Shown here piece by piece: positions 1 to 8,686 of a DNA stretch of 64,000 nucleotides. The stretch is from Pseudokineococcus lusitanus (GTDB lineage Bacteria > Actinomycetota > Actinomycetes > Actinomycetales > Quadrisphaeraceae). Below the pieces are notes generated by a model. That model had not been told where the DNA came from. It made no database searches and saw nothing but the letters and a program-made list of their open reading frames with translations. The DNA lies in assembly GCF_003751265.1 (NCBI RefSeq), contig NZ_RJKN01000007.1, positions 1-64,000 of the forward strand, in the 5' to 3' direction. Positions within the stretch are counted from its first letter, which is position 1; each line of letters begins with the position of its first letter. The translations under genes were made by a program, and so were the position numbers.

Positions 1-1257
1 CACACCGGGCCGTGCAATGGCCCCGCGCTCAACGTGTCGCTGCCCACGCTGCTCGGCCTCGACGACGAACAGGCGTGGCTCGCCGGCCACGGCGCCGTCC
101 CCGCCGACGTCGCCCGCGAGCTCCTCGCCGCCGGCCACTCCTACCGCCGGATCCTCGCCGACCGCTGGACCGGGAAGGTCCTCGGCGTCGACGGCCACCT
201 CCACCACCTCGACACCGGCAAGACCCGCACGACGACGCCGTCGTCGGCCGGCACCGACGCGACGACCTGGACCACCCAGACCACCCGGAGCACCGGTCTG
301 CCCATCCCCGGCGTCACCGACGACGGTCCGGCGGCTGCACCGCCCACCACCGCTCCACCGACCATCCCGCCTGCTCCGGTGCCTGACGCAGACCCGGTCT
401 CCGACGTGGTCCCCTACCCGCCCGGTGACCAAAGGACCGGCATGCCACCCGCGCCCCCACCGACACCCAGCACGCGACAGGTGCCAGCCGGCCTCGCCGA
501 CAAGCTCACCCGCATCGCCGATGCCGTTACGCCCGACGCCGTCACGCCCGGCACCACCACGCCCGGCGCCACCACACCCGGCGCCACCACGCCCGGCGCC
601 ACCACGCCCGGCGCCACCACGCCCGGCACGGACGCGCCCGGCACCACCGCGCCTCCCTGGGCCCGGACAGGAGCTGACGCGTCCGACGCGGCGACGCCGC
701 CCTCGTCGACCTGCCCTCTCGCCGGCCTACCCACCGACTACGTCCCGACCGCCGAGCAGTCCCGCTACATCCGCGCCGCCCTGCCCGAGTGCACCCACCC
801 CGGCTGCACCCAGCCCTCGGTCCGCTGCGACCTCGACCACCAGGTCCCCCACAGCGCCGGCGGACCGACCTGCGAGTGCAACCTCCGACCCCGCTGCCGC
901 AAGCACCACCAGTGCCGCACGCACTACGACTGGCAGGTCGAGGCCATCACCGACGACCCGACCGACCCGTACGGCCTCGGCACCCGGTGGACCTCACCGC
1001 TCGGGCTCGTCCACGACGACCCCGCACCGCCCTTCCTGCCCAGACCCATCACCAGTCGCGACGGCGACGGCACGCCGCTGCCCGCCGGCTGGGGCGACCT
1101 CGGTGAGTCCCTCGACTGCCACTACCCGAGCGTCGACATGGCCTGGCCCGGCGCCCTCGCCCTCGAGACCGCCGCCACCGCGACCGACCATCGCCGCGCA
1201 GCCCCGCCGGCCCCGCCGGCGCCGCCCACCGACGAGGACGGCCCCCCGCCCTTCTGA
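1..1257 (+). CDS. HNH endonuclease (DUF222/HNH-type), 5' end outside window
   Basis: The reading frame is open from base 1, so the true start lies upstream. An ATG-like start at 34 would cut into conserved sequence (LPTLLGLDD). The first ~70 residues resemble the domain that precedes the nuclease in DUF222/HNH proteins. The C-terminal ~160 residues carry the HNH core: CTHPGCTQPSVRCDLDHQVP, then a Cys/His cluster (CECNLRPRCRKHHQ) expected to bind a structural metal and the catalytic metal. Between them lies an unusual ~180-residue Pro/Thr/Ala-rich linker with pentapeptide repeats. The family is abundant in actinobacterial genomes, often as many paralogues whose cellular role is poorly known. 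The nuclease call is firm; the biological target cannot be stated. No partner gene is visible because the upstream side is cut. Confidence 0.85.
   Translation, partial: HTGPCNGPALNVSLPTLLGLDDEQAWLAGHGAVPADVARELLAAGHSYRRILADRWTGKVLGVDGHLHHLDTGKTRTTTPSSAGTDATTWTTQTTRSTGLPIPGVTDDGPAAAPPTTAPPTIPPAPVPDADPVSDVVPYPPGDQRTGMPPAPPPTPSTRQVPAGLADKLTRIADAVTPDAVTPGTTTPGATTPGATTPGATTPGATTPGTDAPGTTAPPWARTGADASDAATPPSSTCPLAGLPTDYVPTAEQSRYIRAALPECTHPGCTQPSVRCDLDHQVPHSAGGPTCECNLRPRCRKHHQCRTHYDWQVEAITDDPTDPYGLGTRWTSPLGLVHDDPAPPFLPRPITSRDGDGTPLPAGWGDLGESLDCHYPSVDMAWPGALALETAATATDHRRAAPPAPPAPPTDEDGPPPF
523..657 (+). repeat. 15-bp tandem repeat coding (A/T)(T/V)TPG pentapeptides
   Basis: Nine in-frame 15-bp units inside the HNH gene encode AVTPD, AVTPG, TTTPG, four copies of ATTPG, then TDAPG and TTAPP. 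The central units are nearly identical at the DNA level, which points to recent slippage or unequal exchange. All changes keep the frame, so the linker length can vary without losing the nuclease domain. Confidence 0.9.
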
Positions 1258-1709
1258 TCCGGAGGGGGCGACGGTGGGTGGCCGCGCCCTCCGACCGGCC
1301 GCCGTAGGGGAGCGGGCCGGTCCGTCGCCGTCGGTGGGGACCCGGCCGGGCGACGACTGCGGCGTACGACCCGGCGTCGCGCACCCGCTCGTGCGTCCTC
1401 GACGCCGAGGCGTCGCGCACCCGCCCGTCCGCCGTCACCCCCACCCGGCGTCCTCACCCGCCGTCGCGTCGACATCCCGAACCTGACCCGGACCCGGACC
1501 CGGACCCGGACCCGGACCCGGACCCGGACCCGGACCCCGACCCCGACCGCGACCCCGACCGCGACCCCGACCGCGACCCGGACCCCGCCCGCACCCGCCG
1601 TCGCTGCCCCGTCCGGGGGACCTCGGACGGACGCCGGACGGCCTCCTCGCCGCCCGTCGTGAAGGTGCCGGAGGCACGCGCCGACGGAGAGGACGTGAGA
1701 GGTCTCCCC
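1258..1709. other. Gene-free stretch between the HNH gene and the FN3 gene
   Basis: About 450 bases without a supportable gene. The middle is a hexanucleotide tract (1485-1586). Open frames on both strands through this tract translate to Pro-Gly, Arg-Gly or Ser-Gly runs and are artefacts of the repeat. No convincing promoter pair was recognised. A purine-rich AGAGG at about 1698-1702 is a suitable ribosome binding site for the downstream GTG at 1710. Confidence 0.6.
1485..1586. repeat. Hexanucleotide tandem repeat (GACCCG)n with GACCCC/GACCGC variants
   Basis: Seventeen consecutive hexamers: eight identical GACCCG units from 1485, then a second phase in which GACCCC and GACCGC alternate (a 12-bp higher-order unit, three times), then GACCCG and GACCCC. 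It ends about 120 bases upstream of the FN3 gene start. Confidence 0.95.
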
Positions 1710-4700
1710 GTGGCGCCCGAGGCGCGTCGTCCGCTGCTCGCCGCCCTGCTCGTGGCCGCGGCGACGCTGCTGTGGGCGCTCCTGCCGACCGGGGAGCATG
1801 CGAGCCCCGAGGCCGGGGCGGGGAGCCATCCGCACCCCCCGACCACGGCGCCGTCCCTCGGCGCCGTCCAGCTCGTCGGCGGCTTCCTCGACTTCACGCC
1901 GCCCGCCCGGCCGTCCGGCGTCACCGTCACGACGAAGGACAGCGCCCTCGAGGTGAGCTGGACCGCCAACACCGAGAGCGACATGCGCGACTACCGCGTC
2001 TACGTCGACGGCACTCTCACGGCGACGGTCCTCAAGGGCACGACGACGACCCTCGTCACCGGCCTCGTCAACGACCGCCGCTACGCCATCACGGTCAGCG
2101 CGCGCGACACCCGCCTCAACGAGTCGACGAAGTCGCCGCCCGTCAACGGCACGCCCCGCGACCTCACGCCGCCGGCGGTGCCGACCGGGCTCATGGCGGC
2201 CCGCGGGGACGGCCGCGTCGACCTCACGTGGGAGCCCGGCGCCGACGCGGACCTGCAGACCGTGCGCGTCCTGCGCGACGGCGCCCGCGTCGCCGACCTC
2301 CCGGCGGGCACCACCCGGTGGACGGACACGGGCGTCGTCAACGACCGGACGTACGCCTACTCGCTCATGGCCCTCGACCGGGTCGGCAACGCCTCCCTCG
2401 CGTCCGCCGAGGTGCACGCCACCCCCACCGACCTCACCCCGCCCGCCGTGCCCACCGGGCTGCGCGGCACCGCCGGCGACGCCAGCGCGTCGCTGACGTG
2501 GGACCGCGGCACCGACGCCGACCTCGCGACCGTCCGGGTGCTGCAGGACGGCGTCGTCGTCGCCCAGCTCCCGGCGGGCACGACGTCGTGGACGGGCCGC
2601 GGCCTCCAGGCCGGCCGCGACTACGCCTTCCGCCTCCAGGCGGTCGACGGCCACGGCAACGCCTCCGCCACGACGGCCGCGGTGGTGGTCCGCCCGGTCG
2701 ACCTCACCGCCCCGGACGCGCCGGTGGGCGTGCGCGCCGTCGCTGGCGACACCTGGGTCGACGTCTCGTGGGACGCCGTCGCGGCGACCGACGTCGCCCG
2801 GTACGAGGTCCGTGGGCCGGGCGGCCGCGTCGTCACCGTCACGGCCCCGACGACCCGCGGCAGGGTCACCGGCCTGCCCAACGACGTGGAGGCGACGTTC
2901 ACCGTCGTCGCCGTCGACGGCGCGGGCAACGTGTCCGCGTCGAGCGCCGTCGTGCGGGCCACGCCCACCGACACGACCCCGCCGGCCGTCCCCACGGGCC
3001 TGCGCGGGTACGCCCGCGACGCCGGCGCGGCGCTGACGTGGGACCCCGGCACCGACGCCGACCTCGCGTCGGTGCGGGTGCTGCAGGACGGTGTCGTCGT
3101 CGCGCAGCTGCCGGCCGGGACGACGTCGTGGGAGACCCGCGGGCTCGTCGTCGGCCGTTCGTACGCCTTCCGGCTCGTCGCCGTGGACGGGCACGGCAAC
3201 GCCTCGGCGGCCTCGGCGCCGGTCATGGTCGTCCCCGTCGACCTCACGCCGCCGGCCGTGCCGACCGGCCTCGCCGCGGAGCGCGGCGACACCCGGGTCG
3301 ACCTCACGTGGGCCCCCGGCACCGACGCCGACCTCGACCGCGTGCGGGTCCTGCGCGACGGCCTGCCCGTCGCCGAGCTGCCCGCGGGCACGACCCGCTG
3401 GACCGACACCGGCGTCGTCAACGACCGCACCTACTCCTACGCCCTCGTGGCCCTCGACGGTGCCGGCAACAGCTCGGCGGCCTCGCCGGCCGTCCGGGCG
3501 ACGCCGACCGACCTCACGGCGCCCGGGGTCCCCACGGGCCTGCGCGGCACCGCGGTCGACGGCGGCGCGACCCTCACCTGGGACGCCGGGACGGACCCGG
3601 ACCTCGCCGCCGTGCGCGTCCTGCGGGACGGCGTCGCCGTCGCCGAGGTCCCGGCCGGGACGACGACCTGGACGACGACGGGCCTCGAGGCCGGTCGCCC
3701 CTACGCCTTCCGCCTCGTGGCCGTCGACGGCCACGGCAACGCCTCCGCGCCCTCGGCGCCCGTCACGGTCGTCCCCGTCGACCTCACCGCCCCCGGCGCC
3801 CCCACGGGCGTCCGCGCGGTCGCCGGCGACGGTGTCGTGGACGTCTCGTGGGACGCGGCCGGCCCCGACGTGGTCGCGCACGAGGTCCGCACCGCCGACG
3901 GCACCGTCGTCGCCGTCGTGCCCGCCCCGCGCCGCGCCACCCGGGTCTCGGGCCTCCCGAACGACGTGGAGGTCACGTACGTCGTCGTGGCGCTCGACGC
4001 CGCGGGCAACGTCTCGGGGCCGTCCTCCCCGGTCAGCGCCACGCCGCGCGACCTCACCGCGCCCGACGTCGTGACCGGCGTCGTCGCGACGCCGGTCGAC
4101 CGCGGCCTCGACGTCCGGTGGGCGCCCGTCACGGCCGAGGACGTGGCCTCCTACCGCGTCCTCCTCGACGGCGCCGTCGTCGGCGAGGTGCCCGCGTCGT
4201 CGTCGGGGCTGCAGCTCTCCGGCCTCGAGCCCGGGGAGCCGCACGAGGTCGTCGTCGTCGCGGTGGACCGGGCCGGCAACGAGTCGGCGGCGTCCTCGCC
4301 CGTCGTCGCGGCGGCCGTCGACGCGCCGCCGTCCGCGCCCACGGGCGTCACCGCGGAGCCGCGGCCCGAGGCCCTGCGGGTGACGTGGACGTCGGCGCCG
4401 GAGGCGGACGTCGTCGCGCACCGGGTCACCGTGGACGGTGTCGTCCGCGCGGTCGTGCCGGCGGGCACCTCGGAGGCGGTCGTCACCGGGCTGACCGCCG
4501 GCGTCGAGGTCGTCGTCGTCGTCGAGGCCGTGGACGGCGCGGGCTGGGCCACGGCCGCCGCGGCCGTGCGCGCCGTGCCGGGTGCCGTGCTGCCGACGCC
4601 CTTCTCGTCCGGCGTCCCGCCGCTGGCGGGGACGGGGACGGCCACGGGTGCCGGCCTCGCGGCCAGCCGCAGCGGACGCTGGGTCGTCGTCAGCACGGCG

Positions 4701-5909
4701 GCGTCGCTCGAGCCCTCGGACACCAACACGGCCGTCGAGCTGTACGTCGTCGACCGCCGCGCCGGCACGTCGCGCCGGGTCGCGCCGCTGCCGGCGTCGG
4801 TGCGCGGCGCCACGAGCGACGCGACCAACACGAGCGCCGTCGCCCTCTCCGAGGACGGCCGCTACCTCGTCCTGTCCACGACGGCGAAGCTGCTGCCCGC
4901 CGACACGAACACGCTCCTCGACGTCTACCGTCTCGACCTGCGAGCCCCGGCGGGGACGCCGGGCGGCGGGTGGGACCTCGTCAGCGTGCCGGTCTCCGGG
5001 ACGGTGCAGCCGAAGGTCGCCGGCGCGATGGTGCCCACCGGGGCGTCGGTCTTCGCCAAGAGCCCCGGCGTGGCCGTCAGCGCCGACGGCCGCCGGGTCG
5101 CCTTCCTCACGCCGCGGGCCGACATGGTCGACGGCGACCGGAACGGCGCGCCCGACGTCGTCGTCAAGGACATGGTCACCGGGCTCGTGGAGCGGGCCTC
5201 CGCGCTCGCGGGCGGCGTCGAGACGCCGCTGCGCGCCACCGGCCCGGCCCTGGAGATGACGCCCGACGGCCGCTACGTGCTCTTCCCCGCCCAGGCGGCC
5301 GGCAAGCCCCTCGTCGCGGTGCGGAAGGACATGCTGACCGGCGAGCTGCGCGTCGTGTCGACGATGCCGACGACCGGCGGCGCGTCGCGCGAGGTCGCCG
5401 TCTTCCGCGACACCGGCGACCTGGCGATCTCCGACGACGGCCGCTACGTCGCCTTCTCCTCGGCGGCCAAGCCGACCGCCCCGGCCTCGAGCTGGACGAC
5501 GGGCCTGGCGTACCGGGTCGACACCGTCACGGGGGCCCTGCGCCCGCTCGGCTCCGGCCAGACGGCGTCGTGGGAGCACCAGCTCGGGCTCGACCCGACC
5601 GGCCGCTACGCGTTCTTCTCGACGGCGGCGGCGCTGCTGCCGGCGGACACCAACCGCCGGACCGACCACTACCGCCGCGACCTCGGGACGGGCGAGCTCC
5701 TGCTCGTCACCTCGCGGGCCGACGGCTCCGTCGCCCCGTCGCCGGCGGGCACGATCACGCCGGCGGAGTACGGCTCGGTGCTCGTGCTGTCGGCGGACCG
5801 GGTCCTCGTGGGGTCCGTCCTGCCGATGGTGGCCGGCGACGCCAACAAGAAGCTCGACGTCTACGGGCGCGACCTCGCCCTCGGCGTGGCCGGGTCGGTC
5901 CTCGGCTGA
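1710..5909 (+). CDS. Secreted protein with ten fibronectin type III repeats and a PD40-like propeller domain
   Basis: A 1,399-residue predicted extracellular protein. I chose GTG 1710 because it has AGAGG seven bases upstream and leaves a short Arg-containing N-terminus before the hydrophobic segment LLAALLVAAATLLWALL; GTG 1659 is also in frame. Ten fibronectin-III repeats follow, each opening with a (D)LTPPAVPTGL-type strand and carrying the W of the B strand. They start at bases 1890, 2160, 2430 and so on, in exact 270-bp steps up to 4320. From about residue 965 the sequence changes to repeats such as LSEDGRYLVLSTTAKLLPAD, typical of TolB/PD40 beta-propeller blades. No catalytic motif is visible. 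A binding or adhesion role at the cell surface is plausible, but the ligand is unknown. No sortase motif or C-terminal membrane anchor is seen. Confidence 0.85.
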   Translation: MAPEARRPLLAALLVAAATLLWALLPTGEHASPEAGAGSHPHPPTTAPSLGAVQLVGGFLDFTPPARPSGVTVTTKDSALEVSWTANTESDMRDYRVYVDGTLTATVLKGTTTTLVTGLVNDRRYAITVSARDTRLNESTKSPPVNGTPRDLTPPAVPTGLMAARGDGRVDLTWEPGADADLQTVRVLRDGARVADLPAGTTRWTDTGVVNDRTYAYSLMALDRVGNASLASAEVHATPTDLTPPAVPTGLRGTAGDASASLTWDRGTDADLATVRVLQDGVVVAQLPAGTTSWTGRGLQAGRDYAFRLQAVDGHGNASATTAAVVVRPVDLTAPDAPVGVRAVAGDTWVDVSWDAVAATDVARYEVRGPGGRVVTVTAPTTRGRVTGLPNDVEATFTVVAVDGAGNVSASSAVVRATPTDTTPPAVPTGLRGYARDAGAALTWDPGTDADLASVRVLQDGVVVAQLPAGTTSWETRGLVVGRSYAFRLVAVDGHGNASAASAPVMVVPVDLTPPAVPTGLAAERGDTRVDLTWAPGTDADLDRVRVLRDGLPVAELPAGTTRWTDTGVVNDRTYSYALVALDGAGNSSAASPAVRATPTDLTAPGVPTGLRGTAVDGGATLTWDAGTDPDLAAVRVLRDGVAVAEVPAGTTTWTTTGLEAGRPYAFRLVAVDGHGNASAPSAPVTVVPVDLTAPGAPTGVRAVAGDGVVDVSWDAAGPDVVAHEVRTADGTVVAVVPAPRRATRVSGLPNDVEVTYVVVALDAAGNVSGPSSPVSATPRDLTAPDVVTGVVATPVDRGLDVRWAPVTAEDVASYRVLLDGAVVGEVPASSSGLQLSGLEPGEPHEVVVVAVDRAGNESAASSPVVAAAVDAPPSAPTGVTAEPRPEALRVTWTSAPEADVVAHRVTVDGVVRAVVPAGTSEAVVTGLTAGVEVVVVVEAVDGAGWATAAAAVRAVPGAVLPTPFSSGVPPLAGTGTATGAGLAASRSGRWVVVSTAASLEPSDTNTAVELYVVDRRAGTSRRVAPLPASVRGATSDATNTSAVALSEDGRYLVLSTTAKLLPADTNTLLDVYRLDLRAPAGTPGGGWDLVSVPVSGTVQPKVAGAMVPTGASVFAKSPGVAVSADGRRVAFLTPRADMVDGDRNGAPDVVVKDMVTGLVERASALAGGVETPLRATGPALEMTPDGRYVLFPAQAAGKPLVAVRKDMLTGELRVVSTMPTTGGASREVAVFRDTGDLAISDDGRYVAFSSAAKPTAPASSWTTGLAYRVDTVTGALRPLGSGQTASWEHQLGLDPTGRYAFFSTAAALLPADTNRRTDHYRRDLGTGELLLVTSRADGSVAPSPAGTITPAEYGSVLVLSADRVLVGSVLPMVAGDANKKLDVYGRDLALGVAGSVLG

Positions 5910-5937
5910 CCACCGGGCCGACCGCGGTGCCCACCAC

Positions 5938-5981
5938 GGGCCGGCCTCCTCCCGACCCACGGGGGGCGGGAGGAGGCGGCC
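5938..5981. terminator. Bidirectional hairpin terminator between convergent genes
   Basis: An inverted repeat pairs the GGCCGGCCTCCTCCCG arm (5938-5954) with CGGGAGGAGGCGGCC (5967-5981), a stem of about 15 bp with one irregularity, between the FN3 gene and the SDR gene. Confidence 0.7.
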
Positions 5982-5986
5982 GCGGC

Positions 5987-6034
5987 GTCAGGGCGTCAGG
6001 GCGTCGGGGCGTCAGGGCGTCAGGGCGTCGGGTC
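5987..6034. repeat. 24-bp duplication (six 8-bp GTCAGGGC-type units) over the SDR gene's stop codon
   Basis: Six 8-bp units form two 24-bp copies (5987-6010 and 6011-6034). The right copy contains the last codons and the TGA stop of the minus-strand SDR gene (6020-6022). The left copy repeats that segment just past the stop. Confidence 0.9.
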
Positions 6035-6931
6035 GCCGCCGGTGACGGACAGCGTCGCGCCGGTCGTGTAGCTCGACTCGGCGCAGGCGAGGTGCACGTA
6101 GGCGCCGGCGATCTCGGCGGGCTGCCCGGCGCGGCCGAGCGGGGCCTGCGCGCCGAACTCGGGACGCGCCTCGGGCGGCTGGCCGCCGGAGACCTGCAGC
6201 GCCGTCCAGAAGGGCCCCGGGGCCACGACGTTGACGCGGATGCCCTTCGGCGCGAGCTGCTGCGCCAGCGCCTTGGAGTAGGTGTTGATGGCCGACTTCG
6301 TCGTCGCGTAGTCGAGGAGGTTCGGCGACGGCGTGTACGCCTGGACCGACGACGTCGTGATGATGCTGGCGCCCGGCTGCATGTGCGGCACGGCGGCCTT
6401 CGTGACCCAGAAGAGCGCGTAGACGTTGGTCCTGAACGTCTGGTCGAACTGCTCCGTCGTCAGCTCGGCGATGTCCTCCACCGCCGTCTGCTTGCCGGCG
6501 TTGACGACGAGGACGTCGACGCGGCCGAAGGCGTCGACGGTCTTCTGCACGAGGTCGAGGTTCGCCTGCTCCTGCGACAGGTCGCCCGGCACGGCGAGCG
6601 CGCGGCGGCCGGCCTGCTCGACGAGGGCGACGACCTCCTGGGCGTCGGCCTCCTCGCTGGGCAGGTAGGACAGCACGACGTCGGCGCCCTCGCGGGCGAA
6701 GGCGATCGCCGCGGCCCGGCCGATGCCCGAGTCGGCGCCGGTCACGACGGCGACGCGGTCGGGCAGGCGGTTCGCGCCGACGTAGGTGTCCTCGCCGTGG
6801 TCGGGCTTGGGGTCCATCTCCTGCGCCAGGCCGGGGGCGCTCTGGTCCTGCGGCGGCTGCTCCGGCTGGGGGTAGGCCGTGACGGGGTTGCGAGGCGTGT
6901 TCTGGGTGACCGTGCCGGTGTCGTCGCTCAT
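6020..6931 (-). CDS. SDR family oxidoreductase (YghA/general stress protein 39-like)
   Basis: A 303-residue NAD(P)-dependent short-chain dehydrogenase. After a ~48-residue Pro/Gln-rich leader (PQPEQPPQDQSAPG) typical of the YghA/GSP39 subgroup comes the Rossmann motif TGADSGIGRAAAIAFAREGA, then VLVVNAG (the NAG motif), the catalytic Ser in IITTSSVQAYT, and YATTK with catalytic Tyr and Lys. Family members are often linked to stress or ethanol/glucose dehydrogenase activity, but the substrate cannot be read from sequence. The start at 6931 is an ATG. It stands alone, convergent with the FN3 gene. Its last codons and stop lie in a tandem duplication. Confidence 0.92.
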   Translation of the reverse strand: MSDDTGTVTQNTPRNPVTAYPQPEQPPQDQSAPGLAQEMDPKPDHGEDTYVGANRLPDRVAVVTGADSGIGRAAAIAFAREGADVVLSYLPSEEADAQEVVALVEQAGRRALAVPGDLSQEQANLDLVQKTVDAFGRVDVLVVNAGKQTAVEDIAELTTEQFDQTFRTNVYALFWVTKAAVPHMQPGASIITTSSVQAYTPSPNLLDYATTKSAINTYSKALAQQLAPKGIRVNVVAPGPFWTALQVSGGQPPEARPEFGAQAPLGRAGQPAEIAGAYVHLACAESSYTTGATLSVTGGDPTP

Positions 6932-7000
6932 GCCTCCACCCTGCGGGCGAGGGTGCGCGGGGGCGACCCGGGAGCCGAGGAGCGGGGCGCGGTCGGGGCG

Positions 7001-7741
7001 TCAGGACCAGGCGGCCCAGCCGAGCAGGCCGGGCAGGGCCCCGACCGCGACGGCGAGCAGGAGGCCGGTGAGGCCGCCGCGCCGCCGGCGCCGGGCACGG
7101 GGGAGGGGCGGGAGCGGGCCCGACAGGAGGAGCGCGGCGACGGCGCCGACCGGCGGGACCATCAGCAGGAGCCAGCCCCAGCCCCAGCCGTTCAACCGCC
7201 ACGTGTACGGGCTGCCGAGGAGGGACGCCACGGCGCCGACCCAGACGAGGAGGAGCGGCACGGCGAGCCATCGCGGACCCTCGAAGGAGCCCACCCCGCT
7301 CCACGACGTCGGCAGCGGCCCGCGCGTGACCTGGACCCCGGCGCCGGCGAGGCCGAGGTCGGCCGCGACGTCGCCCACGACGACCGCGTCGCCGACGACG
7401 ACGGCGTCAGGGGCCGGCGCGTCCGTCCCCGGCGCCAGCACGGTCACCTCCGCGGCGCGCAGCAGCAGCCCGTCCCGCCAGCGGACCTCCTGGGTGCGGA
7501 AGCCCTGGTCGCCCTCGGCGACGGGCTCGCCGAGCACCTCGACCGCGGTGACCCGCCCGGCGGTCACGTCTCCCCGCAGGCGGTCGAAGGAGCCGGGGAC
7601 CGCGGCGAGCGCCAGCACGGTCGGGACCAGCGCCACGACCACGACCAGCAGCACCACCCGCACCCGCCACCACCAGCGGGTCCGCGACAGCGTCCCCAGC
7701 CGCCGCCGTCGGGTCCTCGTGCCGTCGCGTCCCCCGCTCAT
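7001..7741 (-). CDS. Hypothetical membrane protein, about four transmembrane segments
   Basis: I do not recognise this protein. From the ATG at 7741 it is 246 residues long. An Arg-rich cytoplasmic start (GTRTRRRRLG) is followed by one strong membrane helix (RVVLLVVVVALVPTVLALAA). Then comes a ~100-residue soluble, probably extracytoplasmic region rich in Val and Gly. Three closely spaced hydrophobic segments near the C-terminus complete it, with a basic loop RARRRRRGG between the last two. An upstream in-frame start at 7801 would run into the divergent HAD gene, so 7741 is preferred. No catalytic motif is visible. Confidence 0.6.
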   Translation of the reverse strand: MSGGRDGTRTRRRRLGTLSRTRWWWRVRVVLLVVVVALVPTVLALAAVPGSFDRLRGDVTAGRVTAVEVLGEPVAEGDQGFRTQEVRWRDGLLLRAAEVTVLAPGTDAPAPDAVVVGDAVVVGDVAADLGLAGAGVQVTRGPLPTSWSGVGSFEGPRWLAVPLLLVWVGAVASLLGSPYTWRLNGWGWGWLLLMVPPVGAVAALLLSGPLPPLPRARRRRRGGLTGLLLAVAVGALPGLLGWAAWS

Positions 7742-7815
7742 CGCCCGACCGTACGGGCGGCACCCCAGCGGTGGCGGCAGGACGGCCGACCACCACGGCA
7801 CGGCAGGATGGCCGC

Positions 7816-8664
7816 GTGGCGACGACGACGAGCACCCCCGCCGGGCACGACGCCGTGGGCGGTGGTCGGCCCCGCCTGGTCGCGTCGGACCTCGACGGCA
7901 CCCTGCTCGGGCCGGGCGGCGTCGCCTCGCCCCGGACGCTGGCGATGATCGCGGCGTGCCGGGCCGCCGGCGTCCACGTCGTCTTCGTCACCGGCCGTCC
8001 CGTCGTGTGGCTGGACCCGGTGGCCGAGCAGACCGGCCACACGGGCGCCGCCATCTGCGCCAACGGCGCCCTCGTCTACGACGCCGGCCGCCGCGAGGTG
8101 CTCTCCGCGACGACGGTCGCGCCCGCCGACGTCCTCGAGGCGGCCGCCCGGCTGCGGCGCCGCCTCGACGGCATCACCGTCGCCCTCGAGACGTTGGAGG
8201 GCTTCCGCAAGGAGCCCGACTACGTCGCCCGCTACGACTGGGGCCGCGACCGTGACCGCGGCGACCTCGCCACGCTGCTCGACCCCGACCCGGGCGTCGT
8301 GAAGATGCTCGTGCGGCGGGAGACCGGGACGGTCGAGGAGCTGCTGGCCGTGGCCCGCGAGGAGCTCGAGGGGCTCGTGCACCCGACGCACTCCGGGCCG
8401 GAGAGCCCCATGGTCGAGATCAGCGCCCTCGGCGTCAGCAAGGCCGCGGCGCTCGCCGCGCACGCGGCCTCGCTGGGCGTCGCGCAGGAGGACGTCGTCG
8501 CCTTCGGCGACATGCCCAACGACGTCGAGATGCTCCGCTGGGCCGGTCGCGGCTTCGCCATGACGGGCGGGCACCCCGAGGCCGTCGCGGCCGCGGACGC
8601 CGCCGCCCCGCCGAGCGCCGAGGACGGCGTCGCCCAGGTGGTCGAGGCGCTGCTCGCGCGCTGA
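7816..8664 (+). CDS. HAD-superfamily Cof-type sugar phosphatase
   Basis: A 282-residue Cof/YbiV-type HAD hydrolase that removes phosphate from small phosphorylated metabolites in the cytoplasm. Motif I is ASDLDGTLL with both catalytic Asp residues, motif II lies in VFVTGRP, and motif IV is GDMPNDVEML for Mg2+ binding. The region between motifs II and IV is the C2-type cap. GTG 7816 is preferred over the in-frame GTG at 7771 because it leaves a 74-base intergenic gap to the divergent membrane-protein gene and gives a compact N-terminus. The exact substrate is not predictable. Confidence 0.88.
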   Translation: MATTTSTPAGHDAVGGGRPRLVASDLDGTLLGPGGVASPRTLAMIAACRAAGVHVVFVTGRPVVWLDPVAEQTGHTGAAICANGALVYDAGRREVLSATTVAPADVLEAAARLRRRLDGITVALETLEGFRKEPDYVARYDWGRDRDRGDLATLLDPDPGVVKMLVRRETGTVEELLAVAREELEGLVHPTHSGPESPMVEISALGVSKAAALAAHAASLGVAQEDVVAFGDMPNDVEMLRWAGRGFAMTGGHPEAVAAADAAAPPSAEDGVAQVVEALLAR

Positions 8665-8665
8665 G

Positions 8666-8686
8666 GGCGCCGGCAGGGACGGCGCC
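8666..8686. terminator. Short GC hairpin after the HAD gene
   Basis: GGCGCCG and CGGCGCC form a 7-bp stem with a 7-base loop just after the HAD stop codon, in the gap to the convergent pentapeptide-repeat gene. Confidence 0.4.

Noticed and set aside
1435-1677. Minus-strand open frame coding a Gly-Arg and Gly-Pro repeat protein over the hexanucleotide tract.
   Set aside because: All frames through the tract give simple dipeptide repeats. There is no ribosome site or flanking domain, so the repeat itself explains the open frame.
1710-5909. A chitinase or other glycoside hydrolase because of the FN3 domains.
   Set aside because: No catalytic domain or acidic active-site motif is visible; the non-FN3 part is a PD40-like propeller.
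1122-5960. A 1,612-codon open frame on the minus strand opposite the FN3 gene, and similar very long minus frames such as 55129-60681.
   Set aside because: Their translations are low-complexity Arg/Asp/Gly/Val strings with no domain. They mirror genuine genes whose third codon positions are almost all G or C, which removes stops from the opposite strand.
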